Assembly: GCF_019655435.1 (NCBI RefSeq)
Contig: NZ_BPFH01000009.1
Span: 1 to 64,000 of the forward strand
Source: Jannaschia pagri
GTDB taxonomy: Bacteria; Pseudomonadota; Alphaproteobacteria; Rhodobacterales; Rhodobacteraceae
Direction: 5' to 3'
Length of the DNA: 64,000 bases
Shown here: one piece after another, positions 45,703 through 56,114 of the stretch
Layout of the letters: each line of letters opens with the position of its first letter
How positions within the stretch are numbered: the stretch's first letter is position 1
Translations under genes and position numbers: made by a program
Notes under the pieces: model-generated
What the model was told of the DNA's origin: nothing
Seen by the model: only the letters and a program-made list of their open reading frames with translations
The model's database searches: none

Positions 45703-47438
45703 ATTGCAGCTTTGCGGATCATGCCCCCGGCATGAGCTTCAAGGGGGCGATGGACTACTACTTGCATGACCGCAAAGAGCCCGGCGAAACGGAGCATCGA
45801 ACAAGCTCGGATCGGGTTGAATGGACCTCCACGCGAAACCTTGCGACGGATCGAACCGAAGTCGCGACGGCGATCATGATTTCGACAGCGAAGGACGCCA
45901 ACCGCCTGAAGCAGCAGGCAGGAGTGAAGGCGACTGGGCGCAAGGCCAAGACGCCGGTGAAGACCTTCGCCCTGTCATGGCATCCCGATGAGGCTGCATC
46001 GCTCGACCGGGCCGAGATGGAACGAGCGGCCAATGAAGCTCTCAAGGCCATCGGCATGGAGAAGCATCAAGCGATCATCATCTGCCACAACGACACGCGC
46101 CATCCACACGTCCATGTCGTGGTGAACCGGGTAAATCCAGAAAACGGCAAACTGGCAAAGTGCGGCCCGAACGAAAACCGCGCCTTGGACCGTTGAGCCT
46201 ACGAATATGAGCGCGACCGTGGCAATATCGTCAGTCCCAACCGCGCCGAAAAGCACGAGCGGCAGGACCGCATGAAGAAGCGGTACAACGCGGACGAGCG
46301 AAGAAACCATGTCCGGCGGCAGAAGTCTGAGAATACGCGATCCAATGCGCGCCAAGACCTTCGCAACCGGTCAAAGGAGCTGAGCGCGAAGCACAAACGG
46401 GAATGGGCTGATCTGAGTGCCAGATATCAAGCACGGAAGGGGTATCTGCGCGACCGATGGAAGGCGCGGATACGGAACGAGCGGAAGGTCTACAACGCGG
46501 CAAACAAAGGCCTGTGGAAGCAGTACGGCCGAGACAAGTGGCGGCGGAAGCGTGATTTCGACAAGCTCGACAGCACGTTCTACAGACGGTTGTCGCTGTC
46601 GATCCAGGCCGCGCGGCTGCAACGCACTTCAGGCGATCCTGCATTCAAGGATATCGGGTTGGCTAAGCTCACTTGGGTAAATCTCCAAAACGCACGGCTG
46701 CGAAACGCGACGATCCTTGGCCTTGAGAAGCAACACTTGGCCAACTTCAAGGATTGGTACGACCGCCCTTTGCGCCGACGCCTCGACAGGTTGAGTGCGG
46801 CGCGGGCGCAGGACCACCGCGATCTTTATTCCCGGTTCCAGGGTGAACGCGCAGAGCTCATCACGCGGCAGAAAGTGGAGCGCGAAGAGCTTCAATCGCA
46901 GTGGCGAAGCACCGAGCGCAGGAATGATCGAGGTGTGAGGCGGGAGACCAGAGCCGCCAGTGACGGGGCTGCCCGATCTTTGCAAACACTCAGAACTGGA
47001 ATGGAGGGAAGAAAAATGAACAATGACGTCCAAAGCGCTGAAAACAAGTCGAAACCGGTTGCTCGGCCAACACTGTCAAACGGCCCGACGGCGAAGATGC
47101 AGGCGGAGCAACTGGATAGCCAGTTATAGGAGAGAAATGCCAAGTTTCGGGAAGCAAACCGCAAGCAGGGTGAGCAGGACAGAAACGCGGCCAAGGCGCA
47201 TTTGGAACAAAGAGTGGATGCACAAGCCAAGGCTCACAGTCGGGCAGCCCAAGCCGCACAAAAGGCGCGACAGCAACATGCGAAGAAGAAGGCGGCAGCC
47301 AAGGACCGGGGCGTAGTCGAGAAGCGTTCGCTGCAGGATAAATCCTTGGCACAATCTAAGGCCAAGGATGCACTTGCGGGTCTGCGATCCCCGAGGTCTT
47401 CTGTGGCAATAGGGAAAACACAAGATCGGGAACGTTGA
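45699..47438 (+). pseudogene. Relaxase with two nonsense codons
   Basis: One frame runs from ATG 45699 to 47438 but is cut by TGA at 46194-46196 and TAG at 47127-47129. The first part has relaxase motifs (SFADHAPGMSFKGAMDYY at the start and HNDTRHPHVHVVVNRVN, the metal-binding H-x-H box, near residue 140). The sequence resumes with YEYERDRGNIVSPNRAE right after the TGA, suggesting a former Trp codon. The rest is a long basic coiled coil. The truncated 165-residue product keeps the nuclease core but lacks the helical tail, so it is probably inactive. Confidence 0.8.
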
Positions 47439-47441
47439 GCG

Positions 47442-47762
47442 ATGGCCGATAAAATTTGCGAAACCGAAGGCAAAACCGCGGAAGCTAACCACATGGAACG
47501 ATGGCCGGACCGTCCGGGCTGGGACGTGCTTGCCAATACTATTGAAACGCTGGCCAAGGCATGTGGCGGCAGCGCGCAATGCCATAAGAAATACGAGTAC
47601 TTGAGCGTCAGTTTAGAAACAGGCGGGATGCCTAAAGCTCAAGTCAATGCTCTTCGGGCCTTGGCAGAGCTTGTCGAGCAGGTTAGCGATACCAAAGAGC
47701 ATGGCGATCAGTCTACGGTGCATTGGGCTAGAAAAGTACTCGCAGAGGTTTCTAACAAGTAG
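47442..47762 (+). CDS. Small hypothetical protein after relaxase
   Basis: The 106-residue product is acidic and helical, with three Cys residues in the first half. It starts three bases after the relaxase frame ends and so is part of that operon. No family is recognised and there is no signal peptide. Confidence 0.5.
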   Translation: MADKICETEGKTAEANHMERWPDRPGWDVLANTIETLAKACGGSAQCHKKYEYLSVSLETGGMPKAQVNALRALAELVEQVSDTKEHGDQSTVHWARKVLAEVSNK

Positions 47763-47840
47763 CCATGGAGACTCAACTTCTTCAACGCGTGACATTTTTG
47801 GTTGTCGATAGATGTAAGAATTTTTTAAGGATCGGAGTTG

Positions 47841-48695
47841 ATGATGTGGAGTAGTTGGCGAACTGCCATTGTCGCCTATGTCAAACTTAAAATTTCTAAT
47901 CTCTCATCGCGGGTCGTGGCCTTTGAGGCAAACCCTTTTACACGACTTCTAGCTATCTTAGCCATTTTCGCATTTCCGCTCCAATTTTTTTTGGATTGGA
48001 GCGGGCGTCAGGATCAGCGGGAAATTGCAGCTTGGGATTTGCTAACGACTCAGGCCCTGGGCAACTCTGGCAAAATTGAGGCAATTGAGTATTTGGTTTC
48101 AGCTGGGGTGAACCTCACCGGCATCGACCTGTCTTGCAATCCAATGCAAGGCATATCACCGGACTTGAAGTGCGAAGGTGGCGTATATCTTCAGGGTTTG
48201 AACCTTTCACGGACTGACGCAGTATTCACCGACGCCAACTTTGGCGAAGCTGATCTGAGAGATGCAGGCCTTATGGGCTTGGACGCGTTTGGAGCTGATT
48301 TCTCGGATACCGTACTTTGGCGAGCCGACTTTGCGAACGCTCGATTGCATCGCGCTGTCTTCGATGAAGCTACTATTAATGAGGTTTCTTTCAGAGGTGC
48401 TGATCTCAGTTCTGCAAGCTTTGAATGCGTTCAATTCGCGCCAATAGCAGCTGCCCTGAATAGAGCATTTTTTGATGCGGCTAGTATCTCAGCGGCAGAC
48501 TTTGCGGGCTCTGATTTCAGTGTCCTGAATGCTTTCTTTGTTTCCGGGTTTGAGCCTTTTGGGTTGGTTCTCTGGCAGCAAACTAGCCACCGAATATATG
48601 AGTGCAGGGCAGAGCCGCCTTTTCCCTATGAAATGAGCGTCATTGAGCAAGGTTGTACGCTGCAGGAAGGTTTTTCGAGCCCAGAACAGCCTTAA
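47841..48695 (+). CDS. Membrane-anchored pentapeptide-repeat protein
   Basis: The 284-residue protein has one membrane helix (about 38-55, LLAILAIFAFPLQFFLDW). From about residue 95 it has pentapeptide repeats of the A(D/N)LXX type (FTDANFGEADLRDAG, FRGADLSSASF), which fold into a square beta helix. Such proteins include gyrase-protecting DNA mimics and membrane proteins of unknown role. The region is less GC-rich than the mobilization genes. It may be a cargo gene linked to the downstream restriction cluster, but it has its own gap of about 330 bases after it. Confidence 0.7.
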   Translation: MMWSSWRTAIVAYVKLKISNLSSRVVAFEANPFTRLLAILAIFAFPLQFFLDWSGRQDQREIAAWDLLTTQALGNSGKIEAIEYLVSAGVNLTGIDLSCNPMQGISPDLKCEGGVYLQGLNLSRTDAVFTDANFGEADLRDAGLMGLDAFGADFSDTVLWRADFANARLHRAVFDEATINEVSFRGADLSSASFECVQFAPIAAALNRAFFDAASISAADFAGSDFSVLNAFFVSGFEPFGLVLWQQTSHRIYECRAEPPFPYEMSVIEQGCTLQEGFSSPEQP

Positions 48696-48890
48696 GGATC
48701 AGCTGAGATTGCAGATCGAACTGGCAGGATTGTTTCTTGGCACAATGGTTTAGGGGGCCGCACAGCCATTCCGATATTGTCCGATTGGGACAAGATTTTC
48801 TCTTGATCCACAAATGCAAACCGGCAAGCCTCTTCGCAAGCCTTCCGCTTTCCATCCATTTCGGACCTAGAAACTCAGGCTTCGAGGTGC

Positions 48891-48910
48891 GAAGCTTGTA
48901 GAAACCTGGA
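48891..48910 (+). repeat. Two tandem decamers (GAAGCTTGTA, GAAACCTGGA)
   Basis: They share a 14-base stretch CTTGTAGAAACCTG with three decamers at 56998-57027. They lie 119 bases before mod, in the gene-free gap 48696-49028, which otherwise shows nothing I can name. Confidence 0.4.
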
Positions 48911-49028
48911 AAAACACGCTGATTCAATCGTTAACGGACATCGGCAATTTCGCCGCAAGAGCAAAAAAAATGAACTGTAGCAGTCAAAATCGAACTTCGA
49001 ATGAGCCCTCACCAAAGGATCGGTCCAC

Positions 49029-51164
49029 ATGTCGCGTCTGACTGATCTAATCGCCCAGGCGAAATCCAAAGACGCCGATCTCGGGCGGGAACTTGAGCGA
49101 GAGTTCAAGGCGCTGACGAATCGTCGTGCCTTTGGGCTCAACTTCGAACGCCATCGGCCCGAGAGTGTTGAGCTTCCGGGTAGGCCGGTACGCAAAGGCG
49201 ACAAGGTGCGCGTGCTCCCCCCGCGCGGTGAGACGAAGAAGGGTGATCAACGGCTTTGGAAGGTGCGCAGCCTGTCTGGCAGAGGGGCGGAGCGCATGGC
49301 GCAGTTGGAGCTGATCGGTGCGGCGGAGCCTGAGACGCAAGACGTTGCGGTTGCAGACTTGATCGTGATCGCCGAGTTTCGCGATTACATCTATCCAGGG
49401 CTCGTCAGCACTGGAAAGGTCGAGCGCGGCGGCGACAAGCCCTATCATACAGTGATCAACGGCGAGAACTTCCACGCCCTGGAGGCGCTCACCTTCACCC
49501 ATCGTGGCAAAGTTGACGCGATATATATTGACCCCCCATACAATTCTGGCGCGAGGGATTGGAAGTACAACAATAACTACGTCGAAGGCGACGATATCTA
49601 TCGTCATTCAAAGTGGCTTGCCATGATGGAGCGGCGGCTGTTGGTTGCTAGGCAACTACTCAACCCAAACGACTCCGCATTGATTGTTACAATCGACGAG
49701 AAGGAATACCTTCGTCTCGGTCTTTTGTTGGAGCAGACTTTTCCAGAAGCCCGAATTCAGATGGTTTCTTCGGTCATCAACCGTAAGGGTGTTGCAAGAG
49801 CCAAGGGGTTCTCGAGAGTTGATGAATACTTGTTCTTTGTTGCACTCGGAGATGCAGGGGTTCAGCCCGCGCCATTGGATGTTCTTGGTCTCGGTGTAGG
49901 CATCACAAAAGAAAGACTGCCCGATATTTGGAACCCAGTAATGCGAAGGGGCAGTAACGCAGAAAGAACCCATTCTGAGGGGTGCTTTTTTCCGATCTAC
50001 ATCGACGAAGAAAATCAGCGCATCGTGGAGATCGGTGAAGCTCTTGGTTCGGGTAGAAGCCGACGCGAAGCCCCTGTGAAGCAGGGTCTTTTTGCATCTT
50101 GGCCAATACGACGGAATGGAGACGAAGGCGTTTGGCAAATGACCCCTGAGAACCTTCGCAAGCGAATGGCTGACGGCTTTGTGAAACTGGGTAGGAAAAA
50201 CCCACAGACGGGCATGTGGACCGTCAACTATCTGATCACGAAAGACATAAAGCGCGTGGAAGAGGGAGAAATCGTTTCTTCCGGACGCGACGAAAATGGT
50301 GCTCATATTCTTAGCTATCCAGATATGGCCAATCGCCCCCGAGTTCCCAAGACGATCTGGAATGTTGGCTCTCACGATGCAACAGAACACGGTAAGACGT
50401 TCCTACTGAATTTTCTTGGGCGAGAATTTCCGTTTCCCAAATCCCTGTATGCCGTTGAAGATGCACTTCGTTTCTTCGTTTCAAAGAAGCCAAATGCGAC
50501 GGTCCTTGATTTCTTTTCTGGTTCTGGAACCACGGCTCATGCGGTTATGCGTCTGAACAAGCAAGACGGCGGACGGAGACAGTGCATCTCAGTCACCAAC
50601 AACGAAGTAAGCGCCACCGAGTTGTCGAAACTTAGGAAAGATGGACTTAGACCGGGTGATGCGGACTGGGAAAAGTGGGGTATTTGCGACTACATAACAA
50701 AACCGCGCATCGAGGCAGCAATCACCGGGAAAACTCCCGAGAACAAACCGATCAAGGGCGACTACAAGTTCACCGATGAGTTTCCCATAGCCGAAGGTTT
50801 TGACGAGAACGCTGAGTTCTTAACCCTCACCTACGAAACCCCTATCGCGGTCAGCCACAACCGCGCATTCGCACGTATCGCTCCACTCTTATGGATGCGG
50901 GCTGGTAGCGAAGGGCGGCGGATCGACGCTGAACCGGCAGAAGGTTGGGAGGTGGCCGATACATATGGCCTTCTCACCAATCTCGATCGAGCGGGGCCTT
51001 TCTGCAGCGAAATTGCCGCCAAGAACGGAATCCGCATCGCTTACATTGTCACCAACGACGAGCGGCGCTTTCAGGCAATCACGCGGGAATTGCCAAAAGG
51101 TGTCGAGCCGGTGCGTCTTTACGAATCCTACTTGACCAATTTCCGCTTCGCGATGGGGCGCTAA
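49029..51164 (+). CDS. mod: Type III-like DNA adenine methyltransferase
   Basis: The 711-residue protein has the N6-adenine methylase motif DPPYN at 168-172 and the AdoMet-binding loop DFFSGSGTTAH near 495, in the order (catalytic before binding) of the beta class used by Type III Mod proteins. A basic N-terminal domain of about 110 residues is an unusual extra. The middle (about codons 230-480) is AT-richer than both ends and should hold the target-recognition domain. It ends three bases before the helicase gene. The paired genes would form a Type III-like restriction-modification system; recognition sequence unknown. Confidence 0.88.
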   Translation: MSRLTDLIAQAKSKDADLGRELEREFKALTNRRAFGLNFERHRPESVELPGRPVRKGDKVRVLPPRGETKKGDQRLWKVRSLSGRGAERMAQLELIGAAEPETQDVAVADLIVIAEFRDYIYPGLVSTGKVERGGDKPYHTVINGENFHALEALTFTHRGKVDAIYIDPPYNSGARDWKYNNNYVEGDDIYRHSKWLAMMERRLLVARQLLNPNDSALIVTIDEKEYLRLGLLLEQTFPEARIQMVSSVINRKGVARAKGFSRVDEYLFFVALGDAGVQPAPLDVLGLGVGITKERLPDIWNPVMRRGSNAERTHSEGCFFPIYIDEENQRIVEIGEALGSGRSRREAPVKQGLFASWPIRRNGDEGVWQMTPENLRKRMADGFVKLGRKNPQTGMWTVNYLITKDIKRVEEGEIVSSGRDENGAHILSYPDMANRPRVPKTIWNVGSHDATEHGKTFLLNFLGREFPFPKSLYAVEDALRFFVSKKPNATVLDFFSGSGTTAHAVMRLNKQDGGRRQCISVTNNEVSATELSKLRKDGLRPGDADWEKWGICDYITKPRIEAAITGKTPENKPIKGDYKFTDEFPIAEGFDENAEFLTLTYETPIAVSHNRAFARIAPLLWMRAGSEGRRIDAEPAEGWEVADTYGLLTNLDRAGPFCSEIAAKNGIRIAYIVTNDERRFQAITRELPKGVEPVRLYESYLTNFRFAMGR

Positions 51165-51167
51165 GAC

Positions 51168-53771
51168 ATGAAATTTACGCTCAAAGACTACCAAACCGAA
51201 GCCGTCGCCGAGGTGCTTCGCAACATGAAAGATGCGCGGTTCTTCTGGCAGGATCGGAAGATGAAAACCGCGTTTTCTCTAGCCGCGACGACCGGCTCCG
51301 GTAAGACCGTGATGGCAGCCGCCGTGTTCGAAGCGCTGCTATTTGGCAACGACGAATTGGAGTTTGAGCCGGACCCCGGCGCAGTTGTTATTTGGTTTAG
51401 CGATGATCCTTCACTCAACACACAATCCAAGTGGCGTTTGCAGGAAGCGTCTGACAAGCTGACGATCTCCGACCTGGTAACAGTCGAGAACACCTTTAAT
51501 CGTGAGACGTTGGAGGCCGGGAAGATCTACTTCCTGAACACCCAAAAACTGTCCAAAACGAGCCTTTTGACGCGCGGCCATGACCAAGATGACGAAAGCC
51601 TAGAAACGGCGGACGGACAGAAGATAATGCCTGACATGCGGGCCTTCACCATCTGGGACACGATCCGCAACACCATCGATGATCCTGATTTGACACTCTA
51701 CTTAGTGCTGGACGAAGCACACCGTGGCATGAAGCCCGACGGCAGTATGTCTGCGGCCTCTGGCAGGCAGACCATCGTAAAGCAGCTTATCAACGGGTCA
51801 GGCGGGACGCCTGCCATTCCCATTGTCTGGGGGGTCTCCGCTACCGTGGATCGCTTCAATAAGGCTTTGGAAGGGATGCAAGGGCGAACAACGCTGCCGC
51901 ATGTCCAGGTGGATGCCGGGCTTGTCCAAGCATCGGGACTTCTGAAGGACACGATCACAATGGACGTGCCCGATGAAGCCGGGGATTTCGAAACCGTCCT
52001 TCTGCGTCGCGGGGCCGACAAGCTTCGCGAGATAAGCGAGGCTTGGGCGACCTATGCCGATGAGCAGGGAGATGGAAGCGAGGTTGAGCCGCTCATGGTC
52101 CTGCAGGTGCCGGATGCGCCAGACAAGATGGATATCGCGAAATGGCTCGACGTAATCCTCGAACGCTATCCCGAGCTGCCAGAAGAAAGTATTGCAAATG
52201 TGTTCGGCGAACACAAAACCGAGACCTTTGGGCAGCATACTGTCCCGTATATCGAGCCGCAGCGGGTGCAGCAGGACGATTGGGTGCGGATTCTAATCGC
52301 CAAGAACGCGATCAGCACCGGATGGGATTGCCCAAGGGCGGAAGTGATGGTTTCGCTGCGGGCCGCGTCAGACAAGACTCATATCACGCAGCTTTTGGGC
52401 CGGATGGTCCGCACACCACTTGCACGCCGGATATCAGGCAACGACCGTTTGAATGCCGTCGATTGTTTGCTGCCAAACTTCAACAAAGAAGCCGTTGAGG
52501 CGGTGGTCGATCAGTTGATGAAGGGTGGAGATGGTGGCGAGGAACTACCAGGTCGCCGTGTTCTGATTAATCCCAAAGAGATGGAGCCCAATCCGGCCAT
52601 CGATGACGACGTGTTCGAAAAGCTGACATCGTTACCTTCACAGACCTTGCCGAAGAAACAAGCCCGGCCAGTCAAGCGTCTGACTGCTTTGGCCCATGAG
52701 CTGGCTATGGATGATCTTCTGCCAGATGCGGGTAGCAAAGCTCATGCTGCGATGCATGCGGTTCTTGACACAGCTCAACAGACATATGCTTCAAAAATCG
52801 CTGATGCACGTGCCGGTGTGATGACGGTCGAAGGGAAAACTCTTACGGCCGACACCGAGACCCAGAAGACAACATTCAATGACTTTGTCGAAGCTGCGGA
52901 CTATGCCGTTATCGAAGATGCTTACAGGCGCGCAGGGCGAGCAATTAGCCCTGATCTTGCGACCAGCTACGCAGAACATCTTGCAGCGAGCATGGAGGAT
53001 GAAGAGGACGAAGAGGAAGCTTTGATCGAAGCGCATACGATCATTGCCGCACTCGGATTAGTGCCGAAGATCAAAGACGATCTTGAAGCAGAGGCCGAGA
53101 AGTTGGCCCGGCAGTGGTTGGGTGAATACAAAGACGGGATCAAGGGGCTGACTGACGAGCGGCAAGAAGTATACCGCCAAATCCAAGAGATGAGCACTGA
53201 TCCTCTTCCGGTTGAAATTGCACGCCCGCACATGTGGCTCCAGCCAACATCACTTCGTGAAAATGGTGTTGAGCGGGAGTTGGAGAGGTTTGAACGACAT
53301 CTCCTCTGTGATGAGGAGGGAATGTTCCCGGAGTTCTTTAAGTCGTCTTGGGAGCCTGCTGTTTTGAAGGCTGAGTTGAGCCGTGAAGGAAATATCGGCT
53401 GGTATCGCAATCCAGGGCGCGCAAGCCAGGACTCTCTTGGGGTCGTTTATGAAGAAGCAGATGAGAACCGCATTGTGCGTCCCGATTTTATTTTCTTCTC
53501 ACGCTCGGAAAGCGGAACTGTCGTTGCCGATCTGGTCGATCCGCACGGACACTACCTAGCAGACGCGCTTCCTAAGCTTAAAGGGCTCGCAGCTTATGCT
53601 GCAAACAATTCAAGGCTGTTCCGCCGGATTGAAGCAATCACGAAATTTACGAACCCGGACCGCTACAAGATGCTCGACCTTACTCGGGAAGAAGTCAGAA
53701 CTGCGATTTTTGCGGGGACAAGTGCTGAAGGGCTCTATGCTGGCCAATCAGCGGACGATTACGAGGTATGA
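51168..53771 (+). CDS. res: Type III-like restriction subunit (SF2 helicase)
   Basis: The 867-residue protein has the superfamily 2 helicase motifs: ATTGSGKT at 40-47, DEAH near 183, GVSATVDR, and the late STGWDCPRAEV and QLLGRMVR motifs. Near residue 770 a RPDFIFF strand is followed by VVADLVDPHGHYL and ALPKLKG. This looks like a nuclease core in which the usual E-x-K is replaced by acidic residues with a later Lys. It would cut DNA when paired Mod units meet unmodified sites. Gene pairing with mod supports the call; the nuclease site is an inference. Confidence 0.85.
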   Translation: MKFTLKDYQTEAVAEVLRNMKDARFFWQDRKMKTAFSLAATTGSGKTVMAAAVFEALLFGNDELEFEPDPGAVVIWFSDDPSLNTQSKWRLQEASDKLTISDLVTVENTFNRETLEAGKIYFLNTQKLSKTSLLTRGHDQDDESLETADGQKIMPDMRAFTIWDTIRNTIDDPDLTLYLVLDEAHRGMKPDGSMSAASGRQTIVKQLINGSGGTPAIPIVWGVSATVDRFNKALEGMQGRTTLPHVQVDAGLVQASGLLKDTITMDVPDEAGDFETVLLRRGADKLREISEAWATYADEQGDGSEVEPLMVLQVPDAPDKMDIAKWLDVILERYPELPEESIANVFGEHKTETFGQHTVPYIEPQRVQQDDWVRILIAKNAISTGWDCPRAEVMVSLRAASDKTHITQLLGRMVRTPLARRISGNDRLNAVDCLLPNFNKEAVEAVVDQLMKGGDGGEELPGRRVLINPKEMEPNPAIDDDVFEKLTSLPSQTLPKKQARPVKRLTALAHELAMDDLLPDAGSKAHAAMHAVLDTAQQTYASKIADARAGVMTVEGKTLTADTETQKTTFNDFVEAADYAVIEDAYRRAGRAISPDLATSYAEHLAASMEDEEDEEEALIEAHTIIAALGLVPKIKDDLEAEAEKLARQWLGEYKDGIKGLTDERQEVYRQIQEMSTDPLPVEIARPHMWLQPTSLRENGVERELERFERHLLCDEEGMFPEFFKSSWEPAVLKAELSREGNIGWYRNPGRASQDSLGVVYEEADENRIVRPDFIFFSRSESGTVVADLVDPHGHYLADALPKLKGLAAYAANNSRLFRRIEAITKFTNPDRYKMLDLTREEVRTAIFAGTSAEGLYAGQSADDYEV

Positions 53772-53882
53772 GCAATCAGACTTGAAGCTTTTAACACATA
53801 TAGCAAAAGCTCAGAACTTTGATTTTTCTGGCGGTTAAGGCGAAGAATACTCGGCTAAAGCCGTACTTTTTGAGGTAGTACT

Positions 53883-55748
53883 TTGAAACTTGAGTCCTTT
53901 GAAATCCACGGCTTTCGTGGGTATCGCGAAAAACGAAAAGTGGCGTTTTCGAATTTGACGACATTCGTCGGCAAAAATGACGCGGGAAAATCCTCTTTGA
54001 TGGATGCGATGGACCTGTTCTTTGATGCGGCGGCCAAGCTCGACAAGGACGATCTTTGTGTTTCGGAAGGTGTTGCGCAAGTCGAACTGGTTGCCGAGTT
54101 TACCGGCTTTCCCGAAGAAATCGTTTTGGATGCAACGTCCACGACCAGCCTTTCTGCTGAGAAGTTGTTGTACGTTCGAGATGGGTTGCCGCCTCTGTTA
54201 CGTATCATAAAGCGCTATGCGGCGGGAAAAGCTGCGGAGGTTTTCATCCAGGCGATGGTTCCTGGGATCGACGGTGTCGGTCACCCCATTCTCTTGAAAC
54301 AGGCTGACCTTCGCGCGCTTGGAAGAGATTTGGGATTGGAAGACGGTATTCCCGGTGCCGAACGGACCAAAAACCCGCCTTGGCGTGCCGCTATTTTTGA
54401 ATATTTTGCAGCTGCTCCTGTCATTGAAGTCGAGGTGCCAATTACCAAGGACGACGCAAAGAAAATCTGGGATCAGATACGGCCGCACATCCCGTACTTT
54501 TGTCTGTTCAAGGTGGATCGCGCGAGCTCAGATCAAGATGATGAAGCGAAAAACCCGTTGGCCGCCGCAGCGAAGATCGCGATAGCTGAGCGTGAAGAAG
54601 AAATTGCCAAGATTGTCGAGGGTGTTGAAGAGCGAGCAACTGATTTGGTGATGCGAACGCTTGAAAAGCTCCAAGAGATGGCGCCTGAACTTGCGGTTGG
54701 CTTAAGTCCTGACATTGCAGGACATCCCAAGTGGGACGGCTTCAAGACGACCTTGAAGACAGAAGGGGGCATACCATTCAATAAGCGAGGTTCTGGAACG
54801 AAGCGCCTCGTACTGTTGAATTTTTTTCGTGCCGAGGCCGAACGGCGTTCGGAAGAGGACGGAAGAGGCATAATCTATGCGTTTGAAGAGCCTGAAAGCT
54901 CCCAACATCCTGAAAATCAGAGACTTTTGCTTGATAGCTTCAAAGGGCTTTCCGAAAGCGGAAATTCCCAAGTTGTTTTGACAACCCATTCGCCATTGGT
55001 GGCTCAGAACTTGCCTGTTGCGTCATTGAAGCTTGTTCGGAAGCAAGATGATGATCAGCTTCCGATCATCGATCAAGTGGTCGAAGGTGATCCCGATGCT
55101 GACGGGATCCTTGAGGCAATTGCCAACGAGTTAGGTGTTCTCCCAGATAGCCGTTTGGTCGCTCTCTTAATGGTCGAGGGGCCGAATGACGTAAACTTCT
55201 TTCGAAACATCTACGGTGCTGTTGCCGGAATTGACCCGGACGTAATCGACTTGGAGTCGTCGCAGAATATTGCAATCGTTCCCATGGGCGGTTCGGACCT
55301 AAAGCACTGGGTGTCCAAACAGTATTTGAAGGGCGCTGGTTGCGTTGAATATCACATCTATGACCGAGACTGTGGACCAGACGACGCCCCTAGCTATGGC
55401 GGATACGTAGATCAGGTAAACGATGCACAGGATGCCAATTCGGCTCGCCTTACTACTAAGCGAGAAACGGAAAATTATCTGCACCCGGCGGCGATCCAAG
55501 AGGCGCTAGACGTAGAGGTCGAAGTCACAGACTTTGCTGATGTTCCTAGCCTCGTCAGTGAAGCGAGCAAAAACACCCAACTAGCTCCTGATATGGGTGC
55601 AGGAACTGCAAAACGCCTTTTGAATGAGCGCGCGGCGAAGCAAATGAATGCGGACCGGTTACGGGAAGCCGATCAAGCAGACGAGGTTGTGGGGTGGTTT
55701 CGCGACATGACGCAAATCGTTAGGGAACGTTTGGCTGAACGAATGTAG
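53883..55748 (+). CDS. OLD-family ATPase/Toprim nuclease
   Basis: The 621-residue protein starts with an ABC ATPase domain (Walker A GKNDAGKSS at 30-38, signature-like NKRGSGTKRL near 300, Walker B IIYAFEEPESSQHP). It ends with a Toprim nuclease (VEGPNDVNFF near 430 and a DRDCGPDD strand near 497). This is the OLD nuclease layout, used by phage P2 Old and by GajA, but no UvrD-like GajB partner is present. TTG 53883 with GAGGT upstream is the likely start. It lies 111 bases after res, in the same direction, which suggests a three-gene defence unit. Confidence 0.88.
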   Translation: MKLESFEIHGFRGYREKRKVAFSNLTTFVGKNDAGKSSLMDAMDLFFDAAAKLDKDDLCVSEGVAQVELVAEFTGFPEEIVLDATSTTSLSAEKLLYVRDGLPPLLRIIKRYAAGKAAEVFIQAMVPGIDGVGHPILLKQADLRALGRDLGLEDGIPGAERTKNPPWRAAIFEYFAAAPVIEVEVPITKDDAKKIWDQIRPHIPYFCLFKVDRASSDQDDEAKNPLAAAAKIAIAEREEEIAKIVEGVEERATDLVMRTLEKLQEMAPELAVGLSPDIAGHPKWDGFKTTLKTEGGIPFNKRGSGTKRLVLLNFFRAEAERRSEEDGRGIIYAFEEPESSQHPENQRLLLDSFKGLSESGNSQVVLTTHSPLVAQNLPVASLKLVRKQDDDQLPIIDQVVEGDPDADGILEAIANELGVLPDSRLVALLMVEGPNDVNFFRNIYGAVAGIDPDVIDLESSQNIAIVPMGGSDLKHWVSKQYLKGAGCVEYHIYDRDCGPDDAPSYGGYVDQVNDAQDANSARLTTKRETENYLHPAAIQEALDVEVEVTDFADVPSLVSEASKNTQLAPDMGAGTAKRLLNERAAKQMNADRLREADQADEVVGWFRDMTQIVRERLAERM

Positions 55749-55763
55749 AATGAGGCTGCTCAA

Positions 55764-55991
55764 ATGTTTAAACGAAGAAAAGCTCCAATATTGGAAGGGC
55801 TTGAAGGAAAACCGGCGTGCCAAAACTGCAAATTTGGCGTATCAAACGAGGATGTTTGGCAGTGTCGGCGATACCCGCCTTCAGCCGTAAGGCGAGGCGG
55901 CGGCAATGTGATGTTGACTGTAGGGTTTGAAATTCCCTCGGTTACGCCAGGATATTGGCGCGGTGAATATACCGAAAGAGAAGTCGGTTGA
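55764..55991 (+). CDS. Small CxxC protein in defence cluster
   Basis: The 75-residue product has CQNCKF near residue 20 and a third Cys in WQCRRYPPSAV, a pattern of small metal-binding proteins widespread in phages and islands. A fourth ligand is not obvious. It begins 15 bases after the OLD gene and so is likely co-expressed with it. Function is unknown. Confidence 0.6.
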   Translation: MFKRRKAPILEGLEGKPACQNCKFGVSNEDVWQCRRYPPSAVRRGGGNVMLTVGFEIPSVTPGYWRGEYTEREVG

Positions 55992-56114
55992 ACACTGGGG
56001 CTCGCTAACAGATAACGTCACAAAACCTGCTCTCAAACGCGAATACCGGCGTTCCGCCCTTGCATTGATCTGAAAGCGGCCGCAAGCTTTCCCGCAAGCT
56101 TTCCGGACCGGGGT

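Noticed and set aside
53883-55748. Gabija system (GajA) for the OLD-family gene
   Set aside because: No UvrD-like GajB gene is adjacent; the neighbours are Type III-like mod and res.
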